Below are positions 45,803-58,505 of a stretch of 64,000 bases of DNA, in pieces. This DNA is from Tetranychus cinnabarinus (taxonomy: Eukaryota > Arthropoda > Arachnida > Trombidiformes > Tetranychidae), in the NCBI GenBank assembly GCA_022266195.1, contig WHVY01000007.1, positions 1,054,001 to 1,118,000 on the forward strand, written 5' to 3'. Below the pieces are notes generated by a model. That model saw nothing but the letters and a program-made list of their open reading frames with translations. It ran no database searches and was not told the DNA's origin. A program made the position numbers and the translations under genes. The stretch's first letter is position 1; each line of letters opens with the position of its first letter.

Positions 45803-48800
45803 ATGTTTGATCAAGATCCAATCAACCAAAGATTTTATTTGCATCAACAGTCAATTTTTCATTATGACGAATCAATTCGTGTTCAGACTCTTGGTATGTT
45901 GCTTGAAAATCCAAAACTATCTAATCCTATTCCACCAGAATACTTGGAAATAATCAAAGACTCACTCAATATCGGATTAACCATTCAAGAGCCCTGTAAT
46001 CGCCAGAGATTTTTGGTCTTGATGGACAAGATGTTCAAAAGGATGAAATGTTCACTTGAGTATTTCATTCGCAGAAAAGAAGAAGGCCAAGAAATTTTAT
46101 TCTCTTCTTATAAGTCTTTTGTAATTAGTACACTGGAAATCTGTTTCAATAGTTTGTATATTGATGGCTATTTTGCTAGAAGAACTCTTTCGTTGGAATT
46201 GATACAAATGGTTATAGTCAACTTTTCTAACACAGATTATTTTGCTCCAAGAGATATGTTTCTAACATTAGGCTCAGCCAAATCAATTTATGTCACCCTC
46301 ATGAATTGTCTGATTGAAGATAGTTTGGAAGAGACTAAACAATTAGTTATTAATGTATTAGCAGCGTTGGTTGAACAAAATGTGATTTTCTTGGAAACTA
46401 CTGATATTGACTTCATTCGTGATAAAGCTTTTCAGATGTTGTCCAATATCAATCCTCTCAACGTAATATCAGCCTCATATTTATTTCGCTGCTTAACGAA
46501 ACTTATCTCTCTAGATGATTTATCTCAAAGAGTTGACATCAACTTGGAGTTGCTAAACATTTTAGTTTCTCAAGTTGAAATATCAATCAAAGAAACCCAA
46601 TCATCCATTCTTGATGGAGCAGTTTATAATCCAATCCATAGTCGATTATCATCAATCCATGGTTTAATTGAGTCTCTTGATTCTGAATGTTTTAATTTAC
46701 GGAAACCTGATTGGAGTCAATTGATGGAAAAAATCGGTACCATTTGCTTCGATGCCAGCGAAACCGTGAGCTGTATTGTTTGTAATGATTCACCTGAAGG
46801 ATTTCTTCCCATGGATTTGAAACCACTAGACGATGAAATGGTCAACAAAATAGTTGGACGTGAAAATCTATCAAGCCCAATCATTGTAGAGAAGCGCCGT
46901 GACATAACTTCTCAGATGTTATTAATTTTTGGTTGGAAAACTATTAAAGAAGCTGCTCTTATGTTGGGTAAAATTTGTGAAAAAATTGACCACACTCTGG
47001 ATAATAGTGTTATCAATTGTTCCTTTGTTGGAAAGGTTCTAAACTATTTCGTTCACCATCTTAAAGAGTTGAAACATCGAGGCGCTTTTGAACAGGCTTA
47101 CACTGGGTTTTCGATGGTGGTTAAATGTATTTGGCGGAAACCGTGTTCATGTTTAAAAGTGATTGAAAATCTTCTGGATGAAATTCTCAAAGATCTTGCC
47201 AATGAAAACGAGGAAGCAAATGGTCCTAAATGTATTACTCGTCGAAGCGCTGGTCTTCCTTTTGTTACTCAAGCCATTGTTTCTTCTGAACCTAAAGATA
47301 ATCGAAACAGATTACTCAGTCATGTCATCAATAATTTAATCAAAATTTGTTCCAGTGAATCAGCTGAAGATTGGCAGAAAGTTCATTGTTTAAATGTTCT
47401 CCGAGCTTTAATAAGAGATAAACGTTTAGGTGAAAGAGTCGATACATTCATCGAAGATTGCCTTAAATTGTGTATTTCTCATTTCGATTACTCATCTTAT
47501 TCAGTCTCCAATTCAGCTTCCATCCTATTTAGTGCCTTGATGATTCGTATTTTTGGTGTCAACCATTCCAAAGATCATTATCACAAGAAAAATTCAATGT
47601 CACCTCACCAGTTTTTCCTTCGATATCCATCAATGTGTGCCTTTATCTCTGAAAATATTCATAAAACTTCTACTCGCACTGTTTTACCAACACTTTTAAT
47701 CATCTTACGCCTTTGGCCTACAATTCAAGAAACCAATTGCCTGCTATTGCCTTACAGAGAACCATTAAAGTCTCTCTGTTTCCAATCCAATGTAGCCAAA
47801 ATTCGAGATCTATCCGGACAAGCTTTAGCTCAAGTTATCAGTGCAGAAGAAAAGTTAATAGCTGAAACAGTCGAATACTTGAGCAACGAATTGAACAAAC
47901 CTGATTTGTCGGTTAACCACCGGGATGGATTGATATCTTTCTTATATCATTTTGTTCGATGTCATGTGAAACAAATTGAAACTGACAACTTGCACCATCG
48001 TTTAATATCAAGCTTAACCCAACATACTAGTGAATTGCTAGTCTCGTTAAACAGCACTAATGACATTGACATAATCGGAAAACCTTTGTACAGTTATAAT
48101 CGTTTTGTAACAACGGTTGAGATACTTTTGAAGGAGCAGTTGATCAACCCAGAGGATCAAATTATTTGTGACCTGTACACCATCTTATCAAAACTTTTAA
48201 CCCTATTCGAAGCCAATCCAAGAACTTTTCAATTTGCCAGTTCGCAAGATTTTTTTGTTAAACTAATTCACTTCACTTTATATTGCTCACCATTTGAAGC
48301 AAGGAACAAAGTCATTTCCACCCTTCTCTCACCATCTCTACCGGTGGAAATGATTCACCTAAGAACCATCATATTCAAGTTTCTAACCTATTCATTGGCC
48401 AAAGATTTAGATACACTGGAAGTTACTGTGCGAGATGAAATAATGAATGATTTTGAGTTGAACATTACGGAACCTGATTTCGATACTGAATCTCAAATCA
48501 GAATTATCGAGGCCATTGAAGTTATGAAATTCATTTCATCTTGTCCTGAATATAAATGTCTATTGGTTAATGATTCATTGACTACATTTCAACCTTTGCG
48601 AAATCTTCAACAATTGTTTTACCTTCTTCATTGTGCTCTTGCTCGCCTAAACTCACAAGATTTAACTAATTGGAACTCATTATTCGACACTTGTCTCAGT
48701 TTATTTGAACAACTTGAACCATCTGCTGTGGGTGAAGATACCTTAGCCCTCTTCTATCTCGTTTTATCTGATATTTGGGATCATCAAATAACTGTAGCTT

Positions 48801-49669
48801 CAGATATTTTATTACATGAAAAATTGAACCATTTTTGTGTTTCTGTCATTTCTATTTGTACAATTGATAGAAGTGATTTATCTAGAAAAATTGCTGTTCT
48901 AATTGTTGGTAAACTACTGCCGACTCTAATTAAAACTGCTACCACCAATAAAGCCAGCAAGGTTTATTTGCCATCAATCTCTTCATTATGGCAAACAATT
49001 CCCAATCTTTTGCAAGACAATAGTCCAGCAATCAGAGATTTTACAGCAACAATGTGCAATGATTTGACTGATTTTTACTTTACACCAACTCAGATACCTA
49101 AAGGAGATTTGCTGAATCGCTCTTTTCAATTGTTATCCTCTGTTTTCTCAGATCTGGACGAGCAAGACTCACTTCGAAGGGTTCTATTGGATTTAATTAA
49201 TGGTCAAAAAACAATTTCAGACAATGATGATGAACAGGAGCGATTCTTTGATAAAAGTAAAATTAATTTCGTTGAAGATCCTGTCCAATTAATTCTCATT
49301 GCTAAAAGTTATTTGGAACCATTAATAAACCAAGTTGATTGCAACCTTTTTCACTCCACACTGCAAGAAGCCAACAAAAGTAAAGCACCTGTAATAAAAT
49401 TATCAGACTATTTTGGTTATTGCGAGATGAAATTACATAATCTAATTGGACAGTTTCTTGTAAAATTGTCTGACGCCAATTTAGCCCTGGAAGTGCATAA
49501 AGCTTTAATAATCATGCAACTTTGGATAAGATCAAGACCCATTTGTGACGAGTGTTCATCTGCCATGAAACACATGAAAGAAACCCTTGAAACTTGTAAT
49601 TACGAATCGAAAGTCATCTTTTCAATTGCCAGTGAAATACGGTTGTTAAAAGTGGGCCTTAATTGTTGA
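45803..49669 (+). CDS. THADA: THADA/Trm732 homologue, tRNA methylation co-factor and HEAT-like scaffold (1,288 aa)
   Basis: Single long exon after a spliced leader. The protein is helical throughout, as in alpha-solenoid proteins. The DUF2428 core is recognisable: CITRRSAGLPFVTQAI at about residue 476 and NSASILFSALMIRIFG near 569, followed by FFLRYPSMCAFI. In yeast the Trm732 family works with Trm7/FTSJ1 in 2'-O-methylation of tRNA position 32; in animals THADA has also been linked to SERCA and energy storage. At 1,288 residues it is clearly shorter than the human protein (about 1,950), mainly before the core, yet the start is backed by an in-frame upstream stop. No internal intron is seen. 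Degraded pieces of this gene occur at 43.9 and 54.3 kb. Confidence 0.88.
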   Translation: MFDQDPINQRFYLHQQSIFHYDESIRVQTLGMLLENPKLSNPIPPEYLEIIKDSLNIGLTIQEPCNRQRFLVLMDKMFKRMKCSLEYFIRRKEEGQEILFSSYKSFVISTLEICFNSLYIDGYFARRTLSLELIQMVIVNFSNTDYFAPRDMFLTLGSAKSIYVTLMNCLIEDSLEETKQLVINVLAALVEQNVIFLETTDIDFIRDKAFQMLSNINPLNVISASYLFRCLTKLISLDDLSQRVDINLELLNILVSQVEISIKETQSSILDGAVYNPIHSRLSSIHGLIESLDSECFNLRKPDWSQLMEKIGTICFDASETVSCIVCNDSPEGFLPMDLKPLDDEMVNKIVGRENLSSPIIVEKRRDITSQMLLIFGWKTIKEAALMLGKICEKIDHTLDNSVINCSFVGKVLNYFVHHLKELKHRGAFEQAYTGFSMVVKCIWRKPCSCLKVIENLLDEILKDLANENEEANGPKCITRRSAGLPFVTQAIVSSEPKDNRNRLLSHVINNLIKICSSESAEDWQKVHCLNVLRALIRDKRLGERVDTFIEDCLKLCISHFDYSSYSVSNSASILFSALMIRIFGVNHSKDHYHKKNSMSPHQFFLRYPSMCAFISENIHKTSTRTVLPTLLIILRLWPTIQETNCLLLPYREPLKSLCFQSNVAKIRDLSGQALAQVISAEEKLIAETVEYLSNELNKPDLSVNHRDGLISFLYHFVRCHVKQIETDNLHHRLISSLTQHTSELLVSLNSTNDIDIIGKPLYSYNRFVTTVEILLKEQLINPEDQIICDLYTILSKLLTLFEANPRTFQFASSQDFFVKLIHFTLYCSPFEARNKVISTLLSPSLPVEMIHLRTIIFKFLTYSLAKDLDTLEVTVRDEIMNDFELNITEPDFDTESQIRIIEAIEVMKFISSCPEYKCLLVNDSLTTFQPLRNLQQLFYLLHCALARLNSQDLTNWNSLFDTCLSLFEQLEPSAVGEDTLALFYLVLSDIWDHQITVASDILLHEKLNHFCVSVISICTIDRSDLSRKIAVLIVGKLLPTLIKTATTNKASKVYLPSISSLWQTIPNLLQDNSPAIRDFTATMCNDLTDFYFTPTQIPKGDLLNRSFQLLSSVFSDLDEQDSLRRVLLDLINGQKTISDNDDEQERFFDKSKINFVEDPVQLILIAKSYLEPLINQVDCNLFHSTLQEANKSKAPVIKLSDYFGYCEMKLHNLIGQFLVKLSDANLALEVHKALIIMQLWIRSRPICDECSSAMKHMKETLETCNYESKVIFSIASEIRLLKVGLNC

Positions 49670-51162
49670 TTAACATTGAAACAAAACATGACCTTTATTT
49701 TGTTAAATTTTCCTATGTTAACCTTTCAGACTAATTTTTTGAAACCTGTTAACCAGTGTTGTAAATTTTCCAACTGCATGTCCCAAATCATTTATATGGT
49801 TCATTAATATTTTGTTTATTGAAACTCTAATCAACTTGTTGATTACTTTGATTGATTTATTACGTGTTAAAATGTTGCCATACGTTTAAAGGATGTGTAT
49901 TATAAGTGAGATAATGTAAACCCTGTCAAACCCTGAATGGCAAGGTTTGAACAATCATTTGATTACTATTCAATAACCAAGCCCGATTATCAGTTTTATT
50001 TGCTAATGGAAATAATTGCGTACAAATGGACCAGGTTGAGGCTGGTAAATTTAATGAATCAAGGCAATTGTTGGAAAGGTTTTCTCTCACTTAAAACGGA
50101 TTTGCACATTCATAGAAGCTTCAATTTAACTTGATTGCCCTTATACTTTAACCACAATTAATCCAATTCCCAGCTAAAATTATTGACTTGGGCACCTGAA
50201 CCAGATCAATGACAATTCACCTACTCAAAACTTGTTTAGTTGGGTCGCCCTTAAAATAAATAATAGCTTATATGAAATTAATCTTTTCGGATTACAATTA
50301 TATTTATTTATTCTTTTTCTTTAAATTGTAATAAATAATCAGAAAATCGATTGAAATTACTTCAATCATCGGTATTTTTAGTAAATCAATGATATGAAAA
50401 ATCTAAAAAAGAAATCTAAATAGGAAAAAAAAGATCTTCTCAAAAGGTTTGATTGTTTGTCTTGTGGTCAAATTGTCTCATTGGAAACCATACAGATGAT
50501 CAACTAAATGATTAACTACGGAAGAAATTAAGATCAAGTTTAATTGTAACCTTCAATATCAGCCTCAAGTTAAATTAACCCCAAATATCTCCCGGAAATA
50601 AAAGGTGAAAAAGCCTCCCAAAAAAAACAAAAACATTTTGTTGGGTATTCTTTGCTTTTTAACCAACATTACCACTTGTTTATGGCAAGTATTAAGTCAA
50701 TTAAGATTACTCTAACTAATCATGATTAGCATGTTATTTAAATATTAGACCAATTATTAGGCCATTCAACCTTCCTTTAACTGTCAACTTTTCAATGTGC
50801 AAGGTTAAGTGTTTGTCCGTCACTTTTATCTGGTTCACCTGGTTAGTGCTGTTATATCAACCCAATATTAACAGTTATTATATTGTTGATCCAGCAATTT
50901 TCAAGCATCGTTATTTGTCAATTATTCAGTTGATTGTTGTTAATTTTAAATTTCTAACATAATAAACAATATTAGAAAGATATCACAACATAACGGTAAC
51001 AAACACAAAAGCTCAAAATCAAATCAGCAAGAAAACTAAACGTAACTCCATAACCAAACAACACACCAATCAATAACATGGACAAGAAATTATGGATTTT
51101 AATAGAAGAGGCGTTCTAATGATGCAAAAGATACAAAGGCAAAAGCGGTCAAAAAGATTATT
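49670..51162. other. THADA 3' flank and intergenic DNA
   Basis: AT-rich; one 65-codon open frame near 49,937 has no credible features. No gene is supported. Confidence 0.45.
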
Positions 51163-51440
51163 TCATTTCAAATTTAGACTCTGTTGGTTCGAAGGGAAAT
51201 AAGTCCTGAGTTCATTTTTGTTTAAAATATCTTTGATCAACATTTTTGAGAAAATCGAGTTCAAACTTGAGACTTGGATAGATTTTTGTACTATTATGGA
51301 GCCAGATCTTTCCATAAGATCATTTTTCTTGTGTAACTGTAAAAGGGCCAAAATAGTAGCTACAAAACGTCAATTTGTGCATAAATGTGACAATTGTGTT
51401 AATTGGGTATTTTTAGTAACAACCATAAATTTCTTACATG
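51163..51440. repeat. Fragment of the foldback repeat family
   Basis: It shares GAGAAAATCGAGTTCAAACTT, the attatgga...tttccat segment and the terminal tgtgacaattgtgttaat...tttttagtaacaacc with the elements at 25.1-28.5 kb. It looks like one shortened arm with its outer terminus intact on the right. Confidence 0.65.
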
Positions 51441-54327
51441 TCTGCTCTATTTACTGAATGGCCGTCTGATTTATTATAATAATATGGACAATTCCGGTGT
51501 TAATATGCGAACAATAACAAAGGAAGCTTTTATTGTTGAACTTGTTCTGAGTGTTTGATGACTGAAAGTTGCATATTTCAAGCAATTATATGTACTGTTA
51601 TCCCTGAAATTATACAATTAAATTGTTTCTCGTCATTAGATGAAACCAATTGTTTCTCACGTTTGAAACTCAAATGGACTTCCAAATTTCCCATGCGAAA
51701 GGTTTAATTTTGTTGACATTAATCAGAAATTGATATTATCAGTTTGTGGGTCAGCTTTTGATTTGCTGCAAAAAAGACCTAAATTAGAATGGAAAAATGT
51801 ATAAATTTTTGTGTTCAATTGAATAGGGAAAGGAAAAGTATATTTATGGTCACTTCTAAAGATGACCATGATTGAATTGATGAGGATGATTAGGGAGATA
51901 CAAATTAGAACATACAATTAGATGTAAACCGTGAAATAGTGATTCCAAAAGATGGATCATCTGATTGAAGATTAGGAAACATCAGATATCATTTTTATTT
52001 TAGTTTTGATTAAAGATTAATAGACTAATAACCTTTACTTTCTCTTTAACTTTCTATTACCTTCTCTAATCAGGTAATCAAATGTAAGTTGGTATTTTCA
52101 ATAAGCAAAATGATCATCAAAATGAGTATGAAAGAGTTGAAAAAAATATCATTTTTTTCATGAATCCTTTTTTTCTTCAACGCCCAGAGCATCATCAGCT
52201 GCTACAACGAAATGCTCATCAAATGAAACTGCTATTTAGATGATTGGCGATTGTCAATGTTAATCCACTTCTTAAATATAGATGGCTAGATTAGAAAGAA
52301 AATACATTTCATTAAAGATTGGTCAAGGATTTCAAGATGCATATTAATAGTGTAACTTGAAGTCAATCGAGAGTTTGCGCTCAATCAAATTTAAGCTGTG
52401 CAATTGACAATTTACACATTAAAAAATTGAGACACATACCTCGATATAATCATAAAAAATATTTATGGTTATTTTTGACTTACATTTGTAATCTTTAATC
52501 AGCTTGAAGGTAAAAGTGAAATTTAAGGTTCACTTTGTGTAATTCAAACGATTCAACCTTATAGGATATTATGTAGCAATTAAACTGTAAATAAAGTAAC
52601 AGTTGATAGATTGGTCACCAGAATCAAGAATCAATACCATGTTTGAGACATCCATACACTGGAATCAAGGCATCAAGGTGGTCAATCAACTGTAAAAGAC
52701 AAAGAAGATCAATAGCAGGTTAGTTTGTAAGAGGAAAAAGTCATAATAGAGATGTCAATATCATCTTAATCTTCCAATGAACTATAATTGTTTCAATGTC
52801 AAATGACAATTAACCTGTCAATTAAATGAACAAGTTAACTTGGTTTAGAAGTATTTCTGGTTTGACAAGAAACCTTTCTAACAAGACACAAGCATTAAAT
52901 TTTTTATTTCAATTTCAGTTAAATAATAATATAATACTTACAGTTGTTTATCGTTGGTTAACTGCTGATGAACATATTAATTGATGAATAGGACAATCAC
53001 TTGATTTAGATGTTTAGTTAAATTAGAAAAGGTTTGAATATCTTTTGGTTACCAAACGTTTTGATTGAAATATTCAAAAGATGGAGATTTTCTTAGATCG
53101 CTTTAAGGGTTACCAATGATCCTGATCTTAATACAGATACTTGATCCAAATAATGCGTACTTTGTTGTCGTTTGTCATTTTATTTATTAATCACGTTCAC
53201 AATTTAATTTAATGATTGCTAATAGTGATTATGGATTAACTTTGAGGCTGACAAAATTGGTGTAAACATGTTCCACTCATCAAGTTAATCATTTTAATTT
53301 TGTGTAATGATACATAACAATGTTTCCTCTTGTGTAATTTGTTAACACACAACAATAACAAGGGGTTAATCCTAAATCCAACCATCACCAAGATTCATCA
53401 GTTGAATATTAATATGGAAAACTTTTGACCTTAATCACTATTAAATCATTAAAGGTTAGACTGATAATGATATACTAATGTAAACAATCAATCAGTTTAT
53501 ATGTTTATTCGTGACTTAACATTCAATTGTAATCTCAACTGTTTTCATCACGCATAAGTACATCTTTCTTTTCCTAACCAAATTAATCTATTCCTTACAT
53601 GTTATTAATAGATTAATTAACATTTGATTTTACAATTTATTAGTCACAATTTCTTTAAAAATTTCTATTTAAATATTTCGCTTTTAATTGTAACTTTGTT
53701 TTCTCTTCTTCTAGATTATTATCAAGTATTTTACTTTCAATTAAGGCGCTCGTTTTTAGTGATGACACTGTGAGTGAGACAATGAAAATTATATACAACA
53801 CAACAAACAGCTTTTTTTCATTAACCTTTTGTTTTATTTTTAGATTTATGATTAACTTTTACGATAATCGTGTTGATCACGTTAATTTAATTATTGTGAA
53901 ACAAACCAAATTAATGGTAAGCCACATTTAAGGACAAGCTGAAAAGGAAAAGTTCTGAATTGTTGAAAATCAAACCGAATGAGGATGAGAAGCTAAAGTT
54001 AACGAGACCGTGAAAATGATTGGACCAATATTGTATCGTAACCATCAATAGCTATTGATTTTTCACCGATCAACTGAAATTGATAAATTGTCCTAAACCA
54101 GTAACCTTGATGCATCTTCAAGCAAAGTAAGGTATGTGATTTAATCTTGATTTTGAAACAAAATTGATGATATTTCAATAAATCAACTTCTTTCTGTGAT
54201 TTTATATAAAGGCTATTAATAAACCTCTTTTTAATTTTGTCCTCTCAGCTTTGGTTCACATGTTAACCGTGACAGATTTTGGTCGATGTAATCAATTATT
54301 GTTAATCGATTAATGAGTTCTCTAATT
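51441..54327. other. Intergenic DNA, one possible minus-strand terminal exon
   Basis: Mostly AT-rich with no supported gene. A short minus-strand frame at 52689-52624 (21 residues then TGA), with a good acceptor (cttttacag), could be a last exon, but nothing around it proves this. Confidence 0.35.
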
Positions 54328-54606
54328 GTTGTTTTTAACCATAATTCAATTGATTGAGATTTCAGGAACTTGATCTGATCACAAGATAACCAACTGTAAG
54401 TATTTCAATGTTTTAGTTACAATCTTGAAAAGCGATCATTTTCAAATTAACATCTTATCGAGTTAACTGGTAATTATTTAAAGTAATCATTCTTTTTCTC
54501 TTCCAGTCCTATCATCATTATCATCAATTTACAAATCATTCTATGATATACACACACACGATCGATCAAGATCCAATCAAACTCGACCCTTAAATTCATC
54601 AACAAA
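54328..54606 (+). pseudogene. Fragment of the THADA 5' end, including its leader intron
   Basis: It aligns by eye with 45,588-45,850: attgattgagattt, the AACTGTAAGTATTT donor region, cttatc(a/g)agttaact, and past the acceptor gatcaagatccaatcaa. The start ATG has been replaced and no long frame follows. Because the leader intron is retained, this is a genomic duplication and not a retrocopy. Confidence 0.75.
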
Positions 54607-57600
54607 ACTGACCTGGAAAAAAAGAAAGCAAAGAGGAATAACAAAAACTAAGGTTATTTTACTGGCAATTGTGATAGTGGTTCTGATGGTTTAATAATGA
54701 TAGCAAGGATTCACAGATGTAAACATACGTTGGACTCATTCTTAAATTGTGGTTCTGTCTCTGATTTTGATGGTTAATATGATGATTTAAACCTTTGCTG
54801 GTTTCACATGATTTTACCTTGGAGGCTTTTGACTTCTAACGCTTCAAGAATAAGCCCTTCCTTTCAGTCAAATAATCATGTTAATTCAGGTTAATTAAAA
54901 TTGACCATCCTCTTTATCTCTCTGTTTACATCTTATATTATGACCATCTAATGATGATTAGATGGACGATAAAGGTAATGGCTATTAAAATTAACCCCAC
55001 AAATTAACATTAAACATGGTCTCCCCTAGCACATCCCGATTACACATTTGTATAATGTTCACACTTAACCCCTTAACAGATCATCAATAAATGAAAAATG
55101 AACAAATAAAAACAAATGAATTGAAAAGCAATGCAAATAAATTACCATTAAATGTAAATCATGATCAATTTATAAGTAACCCATTAAAACCACAATCGTG
55201 TGGCCAATCATTTGAATAACCAGAAAACTCTAAGAGAACTCAATTTGAATGCAAAGCCAAAAGTCCATTTGTAACAATGATAATTATTAGACATTTAAGA
55301 GCAACAATTACGTTAAATAACTCTTACAATCAAAGTCAATAACATTGTTACACAAAATCACCTGGTATTAAGTCAGCATGTATTAATTAAAAGTTAATTT
55401 CAAATGTTGAACAATTACCATTTACAGCCCTTGCAACATAGACTTGACTATAAATGTTTACCATCAACATTATAACAGCAATTAACCTGTTTGAAATTGA
55501 TACTTTTTCTTCATTCTAATTCCTATTATACAGTTGATTACATTTTTACCATGTTGATTAACTTCCTGTTAATCTATCCTTCTCTTGTCCTAATCTAATG
55601 ATATAAAATGAAACATTTTTACGAATACAATTAACATTGATTCAATAGGTGAATCAGGATAAAGCTTTAACCCTAAAGGTAAATATATCAACATAAAGAA
55701 TCAAAAGCTTTACATTTGCAATACTAATTTTAAATAATAACCAAAAATCAATTGAATTAATCTCTATTTTGTGTACAATCTCTAATTAACTTGCCCCATC
55801 ATTTGTATACAAACAAAAACACAATTTGAGGTTCAACAATTTAACCCAAATTAAATGGTGACAGGATAAATCTCCAGTAAATTCCTGTTGATCAAGTTAG
55901 CAAATGTTGACGGTAGACTCAACATCAAGTTGGACTCTCCATTTCATTTGTTTTACCTTTAATCAATTATATCCAATGAATTTACAAGTTAATTGGTTAT
56001 AATATGTGAATTAATTGTTTATTAGTGGAAGCTAATTAAAAGATGGCCATAAAAATGTTCAGTAGTTAAAAACAATCAGTGAAAGGTGAGAGATTCATTA
56101 ATCAAAATGATGTTGGATAAAGCGTATAACTTGATTGTTAGCAAATTGATTATTTCAATATTGATTGTAAGCCTTGATTCAGGTTGATTGTGATTGATAT
56201 TGACCCTGATGGTTACACTTTGACAACAAATTACAATAAGGATAATGTTTTTGTTTTTGTTGATGATGATGATGATTATAGTGATAGTGATATTGAATGG
56301 TAATTTATATCGTGAGAAAATGTATATTTGTCTAAATCAAATAGTTTATCCCTAATAAATTGCTCAAGGGTTGTAAGAATCAGGATGATACAATTAATTA
56401 ACTGGCTTAATCAATGATGAAAATAACAGCCGTTGATAATGGCCGATCTCATTGAAATTATACATTAAAGCAATACAATTGTTAGGACAATCTTTCCCTG
56501 GTTTAATCAATGTGAAAATTTAATGATAACTGTTTAGTCTCAATGGTAACCAATTTACTGATTGTCAGTTTGATAGATGCAATTAACTATTGGAATGGGA
56601 TATTACATGTTTTTGGTCATTAAGATCAACATCAACTGATGAACTTGATGTTTGCTTGTGATTTCGGGCAGTCAAATAATTAGTTTACATTGCGGGAATT
56701 TTTCTTCACTTTAACAATCAATTTAATCTTCTCATAACACAATAATTAAGGTGGACATAATCAATTTTCACTTGAAATTGTTTAAAATCAAGAAGAACAG
56801 TTTTGTCACCTCAAAACTGCCAATTATTTTCATCCTTTTTTGCTTGTCAGATCATTATTTACAACTCTTTGATTGCATTCTTCCAACATCCCAATCATAA
56901 CCTTTTGTTAATTACTCAATCAAAAAATAAAACAAATGGTTTCTATTTACAATCAATGCAATTAAACCTTAAATAGAGACACTAGTGTCATTAAAAAAGG
57001 CAATAATATTTTAACGAGTTGTTACAGTTTTTGAAAATATTACATTAATTGTTACATAAATGTTGATGTCTCTTTCCATAAGAAACATTAATCATCATCT
57101 ATATGATTGTACCAAACTAGACAATTTACAATCAACTAATTACATTCAAACTCAAACATAACATATAACGTTATGTATTGATACACTTTTTTACACACTT
57201 TTGGTATGTCCAACGATTTACAGGCCATTAAAGGGTTTAATTGAAGATGATGATTTTGTTTCTTCGAGAGTTAATGAAGTTATTAAAGATGAATTGATCC
57301 TTCAATTTGTGTAAAGCAATTTATAAAATTGTTTATTTGGTTGAAAGAAAATTGCTTCAAAGAAAATTCCAGTTGAATCCAGCTGATCATACAGTAATTG
57401 TAGTTGCAGTCTTTGGATCACTTGCAGACTTGAATATAATCATTGACCGACATTTTGGTTTTCAAACGACTGAAGTTAGTTGATATCCATTGGTCAATAG
57501 CATCTAAATTTTGAAAAAAAGAATGGAAATTATCATTAGTTAATAACGTTTTGTATATTAATAAGCTAATTTTTTCTGATAAATCTTTATCGATTTATGT

Positions 57601-58358
57601 TTGGTTTTGTCAAGTTTGTAAAATTCATGTTCAAATTTCCATAAAACATGAGTTACATTAAGTAAACATGCATCAGAATGGTGTTTATTTCAACTAATTT
57701 TCTTGCATGACATGAATATAATCAGGAAAAACGAAGTAGATTTTACAATTACCAATATATTTTTTTAGCTTTTATGCCAAAAAAAATTCAACAACAACTT
57801 TTCCAAGATGTCTACATATTTTGTCAAAATCAAAGTCAATCTCTTTTAAATTCATAGATTTGACAATAAGCAATGAATGAAATTGTTCTGAATTTGTACA
57901 TATATGGATTGAGTGATTGATCAATCAAAAATCCGTTGTTCATTTATGATCAAATTGTCCAATTTTTACCAAGCAAAAGAAGTGACAGAAAAAAAGAGTG
58001 AAATTGTTGCTGACTTACTTTGATGAAATTTAGTGATTGTTTCTTTTTTTCATAAACTGCCCTTGAAATGACGTTGACCGAAGCTTCAACTGTAAACAAT
58101 TGTGTCCTGTTGTACCTGAAAATAGAATAGGATGAAATAAGAGGAAAAAGTACACAATAAAGGCAGACAAAAGGATTAGAAATCAAACAAGCTCAAGTTC
58201 ACAGTGAAAATAAATCACATTTGATACACAGTAGACAAGCATTACAAGTAAAAGGTTAACTTAACTGTAACTTGACCCATAAACAAAATAATTAGCAGCT
58301 TCTTTTGTTTTGTTGATTAAAGCCAAATCCAGATAAAATGAAAGTGTACATAATTGTA
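54607..58358. other. Intergenic DNA, with weak exon candidates on the minus strand
   Basis: No supported gene. A 97-base stretch at 58115-58019 is open in one frame and lies between a good acceptor (attttcag) and donor (AAA|GTAAGT) on the minus strand. A short GATGAT run lies at 56,263-56,276. Confidence 0.35.
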
Positions 58359-58386
58359 AAGGGCGGTTCATGAGTAGGGCGACAAA
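58359..58386. repeat. Left terminal inverted repeat of the DD37E element
   Basis: 28 bases from AAGGGCGG to GGCGACAAA, directly after a TA. Confidence 0.9.
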
Positions 58387-58505
58387 TCTTATAAACGTTT
58401 TAATTTTTAAACTACTCAATTTTTAAGAATCTTATTTATCACATCGGACTAAGCACACTCTGAGGTTTCTTTTGATACAACACTTTCATTTTTTTGACCC
58501 AAAAT

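Noticed and set aside
45803..49669. Reading the THADA gene as MMS19 or another HEAT-repeat protein
   Set aside because: CITRRSAG and NSASILFSALMIRIFG are specific to the THADA/Trm732 core.
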